64,000 nucleotides of DNA from an uncultured Acetatifactor sp. (lineage in GTDB: Bacteria; Bacillota; Clostridia; Lachnospirales; Lachnospiraceae), in NCBI GenBank assembly GCA_910588225.1, contig CAJUQT010000005.1:1-64000 (forward strand), given 5' to 3'. Shown one piece after another: positions 36,353 through 43,879 of the stretch. The position numbers and the translations under genes are program-made. The notes beneath the pieces were generated by a model. That model was not told the DNA's origin and searched no databases. It saw only the letters and a list, made by a program, of their open reading frames with translations. Within the stretch, counting starts at the first letter, position 1, and the number at the start of each line of letters is the position of its first letter.

Positions 36353-37132
36353 TTAGGCGGTGAGATAGGCACGCATACTGCGCAGGGCATTTTTTTCCAG
36401 CCGGGATACCTGTGCCTGGGAGATTCCGATGCTTTCCGCTACTTCCATCTGTGTTTTCCCTTCAAAAAAGCGCAGAGAAATGATTTCATGTTCTCTGGTA
36501 TTCAGGCGTTTCATGGCTTCGCTCAGGGAGAGATGCTCCACCCAGGTCTCTTCCTTATTTTTTTTGTCGCTGATCTGGTCCATGACATAGAGCGTATCGC
36601 CCCCGTCGGTGACAATAGGCTCATAGAGGCTTAAGGGATTCTGGATAGCATCCAGCGCGTAAGCGATATCTTCTTTTGAGATACCGATTTCTGAGGCAAT
36701 CTCTTCCATGGAGGGCTCTTTCAGATTTTTCCTGGTTAGAGAATCCTTTGCGTAAATGGCCTTATAGGCAGTGTCTTTCAGAGAGCGGGAGACACGCATG
36801 GTACTGTTGTCCCGCAGAAAACGACGGATTTCACCTATAATCATTGGGACGGCATAAGTAGAAAATTTTACGTTCAGTGAAGTGTCAAAATTGTCAATTG
36901 CTTTGATGAGCCCAATACAGCCTATCTGGAACAGATCGTCCACATTCTCGTTGCTGGAGGAAAAGCGTTTGATTACGCTTAAAACCAGCCTGAGGTTTCC
37001 TTCGATATATGCTTCTCTTGCTTTTTCGTCACCGGCTTCAATCTGCCGGAAAAGTGCTTCCTTTTCTTCCGATTTCAGCAGCGGAAGCTTTGAGGTATTT
37101 ACTCCGCAGATTTCCACTTTTCCCTGTGTCAT
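36353..37132 (-). CDS. sigG: RNA polymerase sporulation sigma factor G
   Basis: 259 residues from the ATG at 37132, preceded by AGGAAGGAA on the minus strand. Longer in-frame starts up to 37189 lack a site. The N-terminus KVEICGVNTSKLPLLK is diagnostic for sigma-G. Region 2 (GNLRLVLSVIKRF, VDDLFQIGCIGLIKAIDNFD, KFSTYAVPMIIGEIRRFLRD) and region 4 (KTQMEVAESIGISQAQVSRLEK) are complete. Sigma-G runs late forespore transcription. It is encoded opposite to spoIIGA-sigE, unlike the co-directional Bacillus order. Confidence 0.95.
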   Translation of the reverse strand: MTQGKVEICGVNTSKLPLLKSEEKEALFRQIEAGDEKAREAYIEGNLRLVLSVIKRFSSSNENVDDLFQIGCIGLIKAIDNFDTSLNVKFSTYAVPMIIGEIRRFLRDNSTMRVSRSLKDTAYKAIYAKDSLTRKNLKEPSMEEIASEIGISKEDIAYALDAIQNPLSLYEPIVTDGGDTLYVMDQISDKKNKEETWVEHLSLSEAMKRLNTREHEIISLRFFEGKTQMEVAESIGISQAQVSRLEKNALRSMRAYLTA

Positions 37133-37365
37133 TTCCTTCCTCGTTTCTGCACGGATATCGTGCTTGTGATGCAGCAGTTCAGTATACACGGCACCGCGGG
37201 ATGTCCGTAGGGCAGCGCGGCTGTCACCGTGTAATGCTATAGAGGTAGTATGTGCCTGAAGACGAAAAATATTCTTTGTGGAGAATTTTTATTGGAGAGG
37301 TACTTATTTGAAAAGAAATTGCATATTTCTAAATAATAAGAGCATAAAAAGGGGAGGCGTTCGGG

Positions 37366-37599
37366 ATGCTTTTTTCCGAATTGAAATGTAAGGATGTCAT
37401 CAATATAAAGGACTGCAGAAAGCTGGGGAGGGTGTGTGACCTGGAATTTGATCCCTGCAGCGGCTGCATCTGCAAGATTATGGTACCAGGCTGTAATAAG
37501 CTTTTGGGATTTTTGAACTGTGAACCCAATATTGTGATTCCCTTTAAGGATATCAAACAGATCGGGCCGGATATTATTCTCGTTGACATTCATTGCTGA
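37366..37599 (+). CDS. YlmC/YmxH-family PRC-barrel sporulation protein
   Basis: 77 residues from ATG 37366, behind AGGGGAGG. It is a single PRC-barrel-like domain (SELKCKDVINIKDCRKLGRVCDLEFD) with several cysteines (PCSGCICKIMV, GCNKLLGFLNC). The family is conserved in endospore formers and often lies near sigG. The precise function is unknown. Confidence 0.85.
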   Translation: MLFSELKCKDVINIKDCRKLGRVCDLEFDPCSGCICKIMVPGCNKLLGFLNCEPNIVIPFKDIKQIGPDIILVDIHC

Positions 37600-37713
37600 A
37601 TATGATACGTTAATGAGGAAAAGTACGTGAAACGGCATAGACAGGCAGCTGTAATCGTTCGTGGCAGATGCGGGAGCTGTTGTAGTGTATCACACAAATG
37701 GAGAATCGAGACT

Positions 37714-38163
37714 ATGAAATGTCCTTTTTGCAGCCATGAGAATACCAGAGTAATTGATTCCAGACCTACGGAAGACAATAATTCCATCCGCCGCCGCAGG
37801 GCCTGTGACGAATGCGGAAAGCGTTTTACCACATATGAGAAGATAGAGACCATTCCACTGATTATTATTAAGAAGGATGAGAACAGGGAAACCTATGACC
37901 GGGCGAAAATCGAGGGCGGCCTGCTTCGTGCCTGCCACAAGAGGCCGGTCAGCGCGCAGCAGATTACCATGCTGGTGGATGATGTGGAGAATGAGATTTT
38001 CAGCAGGGAAGACAAAGAGATTTCCAGTCAGGTTATCGGTGAGCTGTTGATGAACAAACTGAAGGATCTGGATGCGGTGGCTTACGTTCGTTTTGCTTCC
38101 GTGTACAGGGAGTTCAAGGATGTGAATACTTTTGTGGATGAGCTGAAGAAGATGCTGGAATAG
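37714..38163 (+). CDS. nrdR: Transcriptional repressor NrdR
   Basis: 149 residues from ATG 37714, giving the canonical MKCPFC start. The upstream in-frame extension is not conserved in the family. The N-terminal zinc ribbon (CPFC near 3-6, CDEC near 31-34) binds NrdR boxes, and an ATP-cone follows (about 46-135). NrdR represses ribonucleotide reductase genes according to ATP/dATP. No reductase gene is present in the window. Confidence 0.95.
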   Translation: MKCPFCSHENTRVIDSRPTEDNNSIRRRRACDECGKRFTTYEKIETIPLIIIKKDENRETYDRAKIEGGLLRACHKRPVSAQQITMLVDDVENEIFSREDKEISSQVIGELLMNKLKDLDAVAYVRFASVYREFKDVNTFVDELKKMLE

Positions 38164-38197
38164 GGCATTTTGAAAACGGTATAAAATATGGCATCCG

Positions 38198-38247
38198 GAG
38201 CCGGTGTATTCCTGACAGAAATGCAGATGTAATACATCGGCTCTTTT
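38198..38247 (+). terminator. Intrinsic terminator after nrdR
   Basis: 13-bp stem GAGCCGGTGTATT / AATACATCGGCTC (one G-T style pair) with a 20-base loop, then TTTTACT. Confidence 0.7.
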
Positions 38248-38253
38248 ACTGCG

Positions 38254-39594
38254 CTAATTGCGGAAGTGTCGGCTGCTTCTGTTCGCTTTTCTCAGGAATC
38301 TGTTCAGACAGCCCAGATAAAGGATACCCAGCGCCAGCTGACTGACCAGGAGTCCCCAGAGATAACCGGTGATGCCGAAACGGGGTACAGCCAGGAAGAC
38401 GAATCCCAGACGCATCAGCAGACAGATGACATTTATGATGAAAATGTGACCTGCCAGTCCCAGACCCTGCAGAATGCTTGATAGTGTGGTATCCAGATAG
38501 AGAAAGGGACAGATGAACCCCAAAGTGGTAATAAAATAGCCTGCCAGAGGACTGTTGAAAAGCGTGGTTCCGGCCCATCGCCCCAGCAGAACGAAAACAC
38601 CCATGCAGCATATTCCCATGAGACCGCAGTATTTTATGGTTCGGAGGGTTGCTTTTTTCACTGCATCCATATTGCCAAGAGCATAATTCTCCGAAATGAT
38701 GGGCAGCAGCAGGACGGCCACAGAGCTGGTCAGAGCATTGGGAAAGTAGATAAAGGGCATGGCCATACCAGTGAAGACACCATATACACTGAGGGCGGTT
38801 ATAGTGTCATAACCGTAATTTTTCAGCTGTGTGGGAATGGACACAGACTCGATGCTCTGCAGGAAGTTTAACACAATACGGTTTGCGGTCAGGGGCAGCG
38901 CCATGGCCAGCAGCTTTCCATATAGTATTTGGCCGGACTCCTTTTTCCACAGAGGAAAACCATAAGGGGATATGGCGGCGATTGTCAGGAGCATGGAGAA
39001 CAGTTCTCCAACGGTCAGCCCCAATACAGCCACATTGATGGAAAGTGCTCTGCCCTGGGCCAGGAACCAGGCAGATACTATGTATACGCAGCCTACCCGG
39101 GCTGCCTGTTCCAGGAGCTGTGCACCGGCAGGGATGCCGGCTTTTTTGATACCATAAAAATAGCCGTTGATACAGGAATGCACTGCGGCAAAGGGTACGG
39201 AAAAGGATAGAATGCGCAGCATGGAAGCAGTGCGGGGCTCTCGCAGCAGATTTGCGGAAATGAAGTCTGCAAAAAAGAAGAGAGCGGCATTGCAGAGCAG
39301 GGACAAGGGCAGAGAAATGCTTAAACCTGCCATAAGCGGTCGCAGAGACGGCTTTTTTTGTGTAGCAGTCTGTTCCGCCACAAGTTTGGAAATGGCGGTC
39401 TGATAGCCGGCAGCCGTGAGAGAAAAGGAGAGAGACAGTACCGGACTGAGCAACTGATAAATACCCATTCCTTCTTCGCCGAACAGCCGTGAGAGATAGA
39501 TACGGTACAGGAAGCCGATAAGTCTGCTGATGATGCCTGTGATAGTGAGGATAAAGGTCCCTACAATCAGGGGATGTTTTGTTCTGGTTTTCAT
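38254..39594 (-). CDS. SpoVB/MurJ-like polysaccharide flippase
   Basis: 446 residues, 12-14 transmembrane helices, MOP exporter superfamily. The N-terminus FILTITGIISRLIGFLYRIYLSRLFGEEGMGIYQL is typical of SpoVB/RfbX-like proteins. SpoVB members move lipid-linked precursors across the membrane and function in spore cortex formation; MurJ flips lipid II. Its C-terminus is basic (NRFLRKANRSSRHF). The gene is on the minus strand, divergent from iscS. Whether it is the sporulation SpoVB or a paralogue cannot be decided from sequence reading. Confidence 0.85.
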   Translation of the reverse strand: MKTRTKHPLIVGTFILTITGIISRLIGFLYRIYLSRLFGEEGMGIYQLLSPVLSLSFSLTAAGYQTAISKLVAEQTATQKKPSLRPLMAGLSISLPLSLLCNAALFFFADFISANLLREPRTASMLRILSFSVPFAAVHSCINGYFYGIKKAGIPAGAQLLEQAARVGCVYIVSAWFLAQGRALSINVAVLGLTVGELFSMLLTIAAISPYGFPLWKKESGQILYGKLLAMALPLTANRIVLNFLQSIESVSIPTQLKNYGYDTITALSVYGVFTGMAMPFIYFPNALTSSVAVLLLPIISENYALGNMDAVKKATLRTIKYCGLMGICCMGVFVLLGRWAGTTLFNSPLAGYFITTLGFICPFLYLDTTLSSILQGLGLAGHIFIINVICLLMRLGFVFLAVPRFGITGYLWGLLVSQLALGILYLGCLNRFLRKANRSSRHFRN

Positions 39595-39619
39595 GGATGT
39601 TGGTATACCCTTTTGGTGA

Positions 39620-39673
39620 ACAGTTCAGCCCAGGGCAGTGTGGCCGGCTTCGCGGCGCAGTGGGATGAACTGT
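39620..39673. repeat. Long inverted repeat upstream of the flippase gene
   Basis: Arms ACAGTTCAGCCCA (39620-39632) and TGGGATGAACTGT (39661-39673) pair at 12 of 13 positions. The 28-base GC-rich interior can fold again (GCCG..CGGC). No T run follows on either strand, so it is not a simple terminator. It may be an operator or an RNA element for the minus-strand flippase gene, starting 26 bases away. Confidence 0.5.
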
Positions 39674-39705
39674 CAGATTTACCTTATTATATTCCGGAGG
39701 TCCAA

Positions 39706-39734
39706 TTGACAGAACATGGGGCAGGTGATATACT
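39706..39734 (+). promoter_or_regulatory. Consensus promoter driving the iscS leader
   Basis: TTGACA (39706-39711), exactly 17 bp, and TATACT (39729-39734). Transcription near 39741 would leave a leader of about 218 nt before the iscS ATG. Confidence 0.75.
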
Positions 39735-39740
39735 TGCACT

Positions 39741-39958
39741 GAATTTTTACAGTAAACCACCATGCATTCCGGCTGCTTCATCATGCATGAAAGTCTTGAG
39801 GTTCATTATGAAGATGCACGCAGACCGTAAGTCGGAATACCGACTTTGGAAAGCGGGTTGGGCGCACTGCTGTCAAAGTAATTCTTCTGATTACTTAGAA
39901 TTTCGCGTTAGAGCGTGTGACGGATTAGCAATAATAAATGAGATAGGAGAAAATATGG
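39741..39958 (+). promoter_or_regulatory. Structured 5' leader of iscS
   Basis: Two perfect 7-bp hairpins lie in the leader: AAGTCGG-AATA-CCGACTT (39829-39846) and AAGTAAT-(7)-ATTACTT (39876-39896). There is no T-box motif and no evident terminator. An open frame crossing it (39574-39975) has no supporting features. Function unknown; leader-based control or a small RNA is possible. Confidence 0.4.
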
Positions 39959-41137
39959 ATGATATATCTGGATAATGCCGCTACTACCAGGACAGCGCCG
40001 GAGGTGGTAGAAGCCATGCTGCCTTTTTATACGGAAAATTACGGCAATCCCAGCGCCGTGTATTCTCTTGGGAGCACAGGGAAAAAGGCTGTAAATGAAG
40101 CCAGGAGGACCATAGCCGCAGCAATAGGTGCAAAGCAGGAGGAAATCTATTTTACTGCCGGAGGGACGGAGGCGGATAACTGGGCGTTGAAGGCAGCCGC
40201 GGAGAGCTGCTGCATAAAAGGGAAGCATATTATTACCACGAAAATAGAGCACCACGCAATTCTTCATACCTGCCAGTATCTGGAGGAAAAAGGGTATAAT
40301 ATAACCTATCTGGATGTGGACAGGGAAGGTGTGGTTGATGTGGAGAAGCTGAAAGCGGTGATTCGGCCGGATACCATTCTGATCAGTGTCATGCTTGCCA
40401 ATAATGAAATCGGGACCCTGGAACCTGTGGAAGAAATCGGCGCAATTGCCAGGGAGAAGGGGATACTGTTTCATACGGATGCAGTCCAGGCTTTGGGGCA
40501 GATTCCGTTGAATGTGGAAGCTCTGAAGGTGGATATGCTCAGTGCCAGCGCCCATAAGCTGAACGGCCCCAAGGGGGTGGGAATGCTTTACATTCGCGGG
40601 CGGACAGATTTTCTTCCTCTGATTCACGGCGGAGCTCAGGAGAGAAGGAGGAGGGCGGGCACGGAAAATGTTCCCGGAATTGTGGGATTTGCCGCCGCAG
40701 TCAGAAGGGCCATGGAGAGGATGGAGGAAAAAGCGAAGAAAGAACGTGTGCTCAGGGATTACCTGATAAAGCGTATCCAGGAGGAGATACCCTACTGCAG
40801 ACTGAACGGACACAGAGAAAGGCGGCTGCCCGGAAATGTGAACTTTTCCTTTCGGTTTGTGGAGGGAGAGGCACTTGTGCTGACTCTTGGGCTGAAGGGA
40901 ATCTGCGCTTCCAGCGGTTCGGCATGTACATCGGGAGAAACGGATCCTTCCCATGTGCTTCGGGCAATCGGCCTGGAGGACGAAGAGGCGGGCGGTTCCC
41001 TGCGAATGACACTTTCAGAGGAGAATACGAGAGAGGAAATAGACATAACAGTAGACCGGCTGAAGGAAACGGTACAGAAGCTCCGGGAGATGAATTTCCA
41101 GTATGAGACATTTTTGAAGAAGTCAATTTCCATTTGA
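39959..41137 (+). CDS. Cysteine desulfurase (NifS/IscS family)
   Basis: 392 residues from ATG 39959 with AGGAGA at 39945-39950. PLP enzyme taking sulfur from cysteine for Fe-S clusters or tRNA thiolation. It begins MIYLDNAATTR. The PLP lysine lies in SASAHKLNGPKGVG, and the persulfide cysteine in SSGSACTSGETDPSHVL, with the extended class I loop. No scaffold (iscU) or thiI gene is adjacent, so its sulfur acceptor is unknown. Confidence 0.93.
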   Translation: MIYLDNAATTRTAPEVVEAMLPFYTENYGNPSAVYSLGSTGKKAVNEARRTIAAAIGAKQEEIYFTAGGTEADNWALKAAAESCCIKGKHIITTKIEHHAILHTCQYLEEKGYNITYLDVDREGVVDVEKLKAVIRPDTILISVMLANNEIGTLEPVEEIGAIAREKGILFHTDAVQALGQIPLNVEALKVDMLSASAHKLNGPKGVGMLYIRGRTDFLPLIHGGAQERRRRAGTENVPGIVGFAAAVRRAMERMEEKAKKERVLRDYLIKRIQEEIPYCRLNGHRERRLPGNVNFSFRFVEGEALVLTLGLKGICASSGSACTSGETDPSHVLRAIGLEDEEAGGSLRMTLSEENTREEIDITVDRLKETVQKLREMNFQYETFLKKSISI

Positions 41138-41200
41138 GAACACGGGCAGATATGCCGGGCTGTGTTATATTCCATTGCTTCATTGCAGGAGTAAATCTGT

Positions 41201-41431
41201 TCAAAGCGTATCTGTCCTCCTGCATTTCAAGTAAATGATTCCCCATAAAGACAGACCCATTACGGTAATAATGTACTTATTAATGCTGCCATATGCTCCC
41301 CGGTAAAATAAATTCCAAACAGCGCACATAAAGAGGACAAAAGGAATGCCAGCGGGAAATAAATCATAAGAAGCTCCCATAATGGGAATTCGTATCTGAA
41401 AACAGAGGAAAACACCATACAAAAACGGCAA
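41201..41431 (-). CDS. Doubtful small two-helix membrane protein
   Basis: 76 codons from a TTG without a ribosome binding site, encoding two hydrophobic segments (FPAGIPFVLFMCAVWNLFY and YIITVMGLSLWGIIYL). Codon use is AT-richer than the neighbours. It could be a decayed gene piece in the degenerate stretch downstream of iscS. Confidence 0.25.
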   Translation of the reverse strand: MPFLYGVFLCFQIRIPIMGASYDLFPAGIPFVLFMCAVWNLFYRGAYGSINKYIITVMGLSLWGIIYLKCRRTDTL

Positions 41432-41945
41432 ATCGGGGAAATGTACGGACGCTGCCGGAATACGACCTGGTATTAAATCCGCAGGATTTTACAGCTTCTA
41501 TTCTGGCTTGCTGCCGCATATGTAACAGTCCTGCCGCCGCTTTTTTGTCCGGTAGCCTTGCTGGTAAAATCTGCTCAAAACGGACTTCCAGTGTTACTTT
41601 GATTTCCTCCCATGCGGCAAGATGACCTCCGTTTTTCTCTGCTAAACTTTATATCTATCGTCCGCTGTTCGACATTTTCTAATGGGGGCAGGTTTTCTTC
41701 CGATTGTATGGTGAAAACTTTGGAGAAATCCTCCCGGTTATCGCCTAAAGGCCTCGGTGGCCCCGGCCTCCTTTGCCATGCCCGGCATTATGCTGTCCAA
41801 CAGGTCATGGGAGGGAAGTCCGTCGCAAGCAAGCCCGTGTACGACTGCCGCATGCAGCAAATCTCCATGCCGGGAACGCCGAAATACCGCCAGGAAGAAA
41901 GAGCTGGAAGCGGCAGAAAAGCGGATTGACGAGGAGGGGATGGGA
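41432..41945. mobile_element. Probable remnant of a mobile element
   Basis: No intact gene is readable in this stretch. On the + strand at about 41893-41934 the reading RKKELEAAEKRIDE resembles the coiled-coil linker of large serine recombinases (consensus recalled, not aligned). On the minus strand an open but startless stretch (about 41470-41625) reads AAWEEIKVTLEVRFEQI and onwards. Frames break repeatedly. I interpret it as eroded insertion debris between iscS and the Bce-type module. Confidence 0.35.
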
Positions 41946-41950
41946 AGTTA

Positions 41951-42006
41951 TAATAGACCCTGTAATAGACTTTATGATTACAGGGTTCGAGAACCCTGTA
42001 ATAGAC
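41951..42006. repeat. TAATAGAC repeats and perfect 26-bp palindrome upstream of the response regulator
   Basis: TAATAGAC occurs at 41951, 41963 and 41999 (spacings 12 and 36). The arms ATTACAGGGTTC (41977-41988) and GAACCCTGTAAT (41991-42002) form a perfect 12-bp inverted repeat around GA. CCCTGTAATAGAC is an exact 13-bp direct repeat (41958 and 41994). It lies 44 bases ahead of the regulator start: operator, transposon end or attenuator-like hairpin. Confidence 0.6.
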
Positions 42007-42049
42007 CATATGTTTACAGGAAGAAGACCATGTCAGGAGGACAAAGTTC

Positions 42050-42772
42050 ATGGAGACAGGAGGCACAGGAATACCGGAGACAGAAACACAGGGAAAATAC
42101 AGGCTGCTGGTGGTGGAAGATGACACTGTTATTGCCGGGGAAGTAAAAAGTCATCTGGAAAAGTGGGGATATGAAGTACATTGTGTGGAGGATTTCAGCA
42201 ATGTTCTGGGGGCGTTTGCCGCCTGTGCGCCGCAGCTGGTGTTGATGGATATCGGCCTTCCTTTTTTTAACGGATATTACTGGTGTGCGCAGATTCGGCA
42301 GATTTTCCAGGTGCCGATTATTTTTGTGTCTTCTGCCGGAGATAATATGAACATTGTCATGGCTGTGAACATGGGCGGGGATGATTTTGTGGTGAAGCCT
42401 TTTGAAGCGGAGGTTCTTGCGGCGAAGGTCCAGGCGATGCTCCGGCGTACCTATACGTTCAGAGAACAGACCAGTGTCATGGAATACCACGGGCTGATTC
42501 TTGACTTGGCGGATGCCTCTTTGCTTATACAGGGACAGAAGGTGGAGCTGACCAAAAACGAGTTCAGGATTTTACAGATTTTATTTGAAAATATACAGAA
42601 AACCGTGTCCCGGGAGGCAATTATGAAACGTCTCTGGGATAATGATTGTTTCGTGGATGACAATACTCTGACCGTAAATATGACAAGACTTCGGAAGAAG
42701 CTTGAGGGGGCAGGAGCCGGCGCGCTGATACAGACGAAAAAGGGACTTGGATATAGAATCGGAGAGGCATAA
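42050..42772 (+). CDS. OmpR-family response regulator (BceR-like)
   Basis: 240 residues from ATG 42050 behind AGGAGG. The receiver domain has the acidic pair in VVEDD, the phospho-acceptor Asp in LVLMDIGLP and the Lys in VVKPFEAEVL. The C-terminal winged helix (TKNEFRILQILFEN, VDDNTLTVNMTRLRKKL, GLGYRIGEA) follows. An N-terminal 15-residue extension precedes the receiver. It is paired directly with a short intramembrane-sensing kinase, as in Bce-type peptide-detoxification modules. Confidence 0.92.
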   Translation: METGGTGIPETETQGKYRLLVVEDDTVIAGEVKSHLEKWGYEVHCVEDFSNVLGAFAACAPQLVLMDIGLPFFNGYYWCAQIRQIFQVPIIFVSSAGDNMNIVMAVNMGGDDFVVKPFEAEVLAAKVQAMLRRTYTFREQTSVMEYHGLILDLADASLLIQGQKVELTKNEFRILQILFENIQKTVSREAIMKRLWDNDCFVDDNTLTVNMTRLRKKLEGAGAGALIQTKKGLGYRIGEA

Positions 42773-43834
42773 ATGAGATTGTGGGTTCGATATTTACGGG
42801 AAAAAAGGAGCCATGCGCTCGTGTATCTGACGATGGTGTTCTTCTTCGTGACTGTGGGAAGTCTGTATCATATCGAGAATCTGGAGAAGCTTCTGTATGC
42901 GTCCCTTTTGACATTTGTAATCTGGGCTATGATCGGCGTTTGCCAGGGAATCCGGTATATGCGGCAGAACCTTAGACTGGAGGAAGAGTATCAGTATTTT
43001 GAAGAGACAGGGGAACTGTCCGGGAAGATGCAGATGAGAGTGTTTGATTCGGCGGCGGAGGGGATTGAGGATGCACAAAGCTTTCAGGAAGCACAGGAAC
43101 GATTTTTATTACTGGTTCATGAGAGCAAGGCAGCAGAGCGGCGGCGGTGGGAAGAGAGCACATCGGAAGCCCGGGATTATTATATGATGTGGACTCACCA
43201 GATTAAGACACCGATTGCCGCCATGAAGCTGCTGTTTGAGCGGGTGAATCTGCAGGACAGAGACGCATTTTTGATGAAAGAGGAACTGTTCAAGATAGAG
43301 CAGTATGTGGAGATGGTGCTGACCTTTCAGCGGCTGGGAAGCATTGCTTCTGATCTGGTTCTGACGGAGTATGATCTGTCCGCACTGGTGAGGCAGTCTG
43401 TGAAAAAATATTCTGTACTTTTCATCAATAAGGGACTGGGGCTGGAATTGAAAGAAATGGATTTCAAAGTTGTGACAGATGAAAAATGGTTTATTTTCTG
43501 CCTGGAGCAGCTTTTGTCCAACAGTATCAAGTATACCGGGACAGGAGGAATAAGCATCCGGGCAGAGGAGGCGGAGTCCGGCAGCGTGAGACTTTTCATC
43601 AAGGACACGGGTATTGGCATTCGCGCGGAGGATTTGCCCAGGATTTTTGAAAAGGGGTTTACCGGGTATAACGGACGCCTGGACAAAAGGTCCACTGGAA
43701 TTGGGTTGTATTTGTGTCAGCGGATTTTCGCTCATCTGGGAATCGGCGTCGGGGTGGAAAGCCGGGAGGGAGAGGGCACGGAAATGGCGCTGAGAATACC
43801 GGGACCGTCAAAACAAAACCTCAGGGAAAGTTGA
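42773..43834 (+). CDS. Intramembrane-sensing histidine kinase (BceS-like)
   Basis: 353 residues; the ATG abuts the regulator stop. Two transmembrane helices (about 15-34 and 40-60) with almost no extracytoplasmic loop define the intramembrane-sensing class that takes its signal from a BceAB-type transporter. DHp contains MWTHQIKTPIAAMKLL (phospho-His). The ATPase domain has LLSNSIKYTGTGG, DTGIGIRAEDLPRIFEKGFTG and GIGLYLC. Confidence 0.92.
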   Translation: MRLWVRYLREKRSHALVYLTMVFFFVTVGSLYHIENLEKLLYASLLTFVIWAMIGVCQGIRYMRQNLRLEEEYQYFEETGELSGKMQMRVFDSAAEGIEDAQSFQEAQERFLLLVHESKAAERRRWEESTSEARDYYMMWTHQIKTPIAAMKLLFERVNLQDRDAFLMKEELFKIEQYVEMVLTFQRLGSIASDLVLTEYDLSALVRQSVKKYSVLFINKGLGLELKEMDFKVVTDEKWFIFCLEQLLSNSIKYTGTGGISIRAEEAESGSVRLFIKDTGIGIRAEDLPRIFEKGFTGYNGRLDKRSTGIGLYLCQRIFAHLGIGVGVESREGEGTEMALRIPGPSKQNLRES

Positions 43835-43879
43835 AAAATATCAAAACACAGCAGGAAATACAAAAGGAGTGTGAACAAG

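Noticed and set aside
36346..36361. CCGCC..GGCGG hairpin between the vanZ-like gene and sigG
   Set aside because: Only five base pairs with no T tract on either side; too weak to call a terminator.
37133..37260. Sigma-F/G type promoter for sigG
   Set aside because: GTATA is present on the minus strand, but no convincing partner -10 at the right spacing could be found.
39574..39975. 133-codon open frame
   Set aside because: Spans divergent regulatory DNA, two hairpins and the iscS start; no ribosome binding site or domain.
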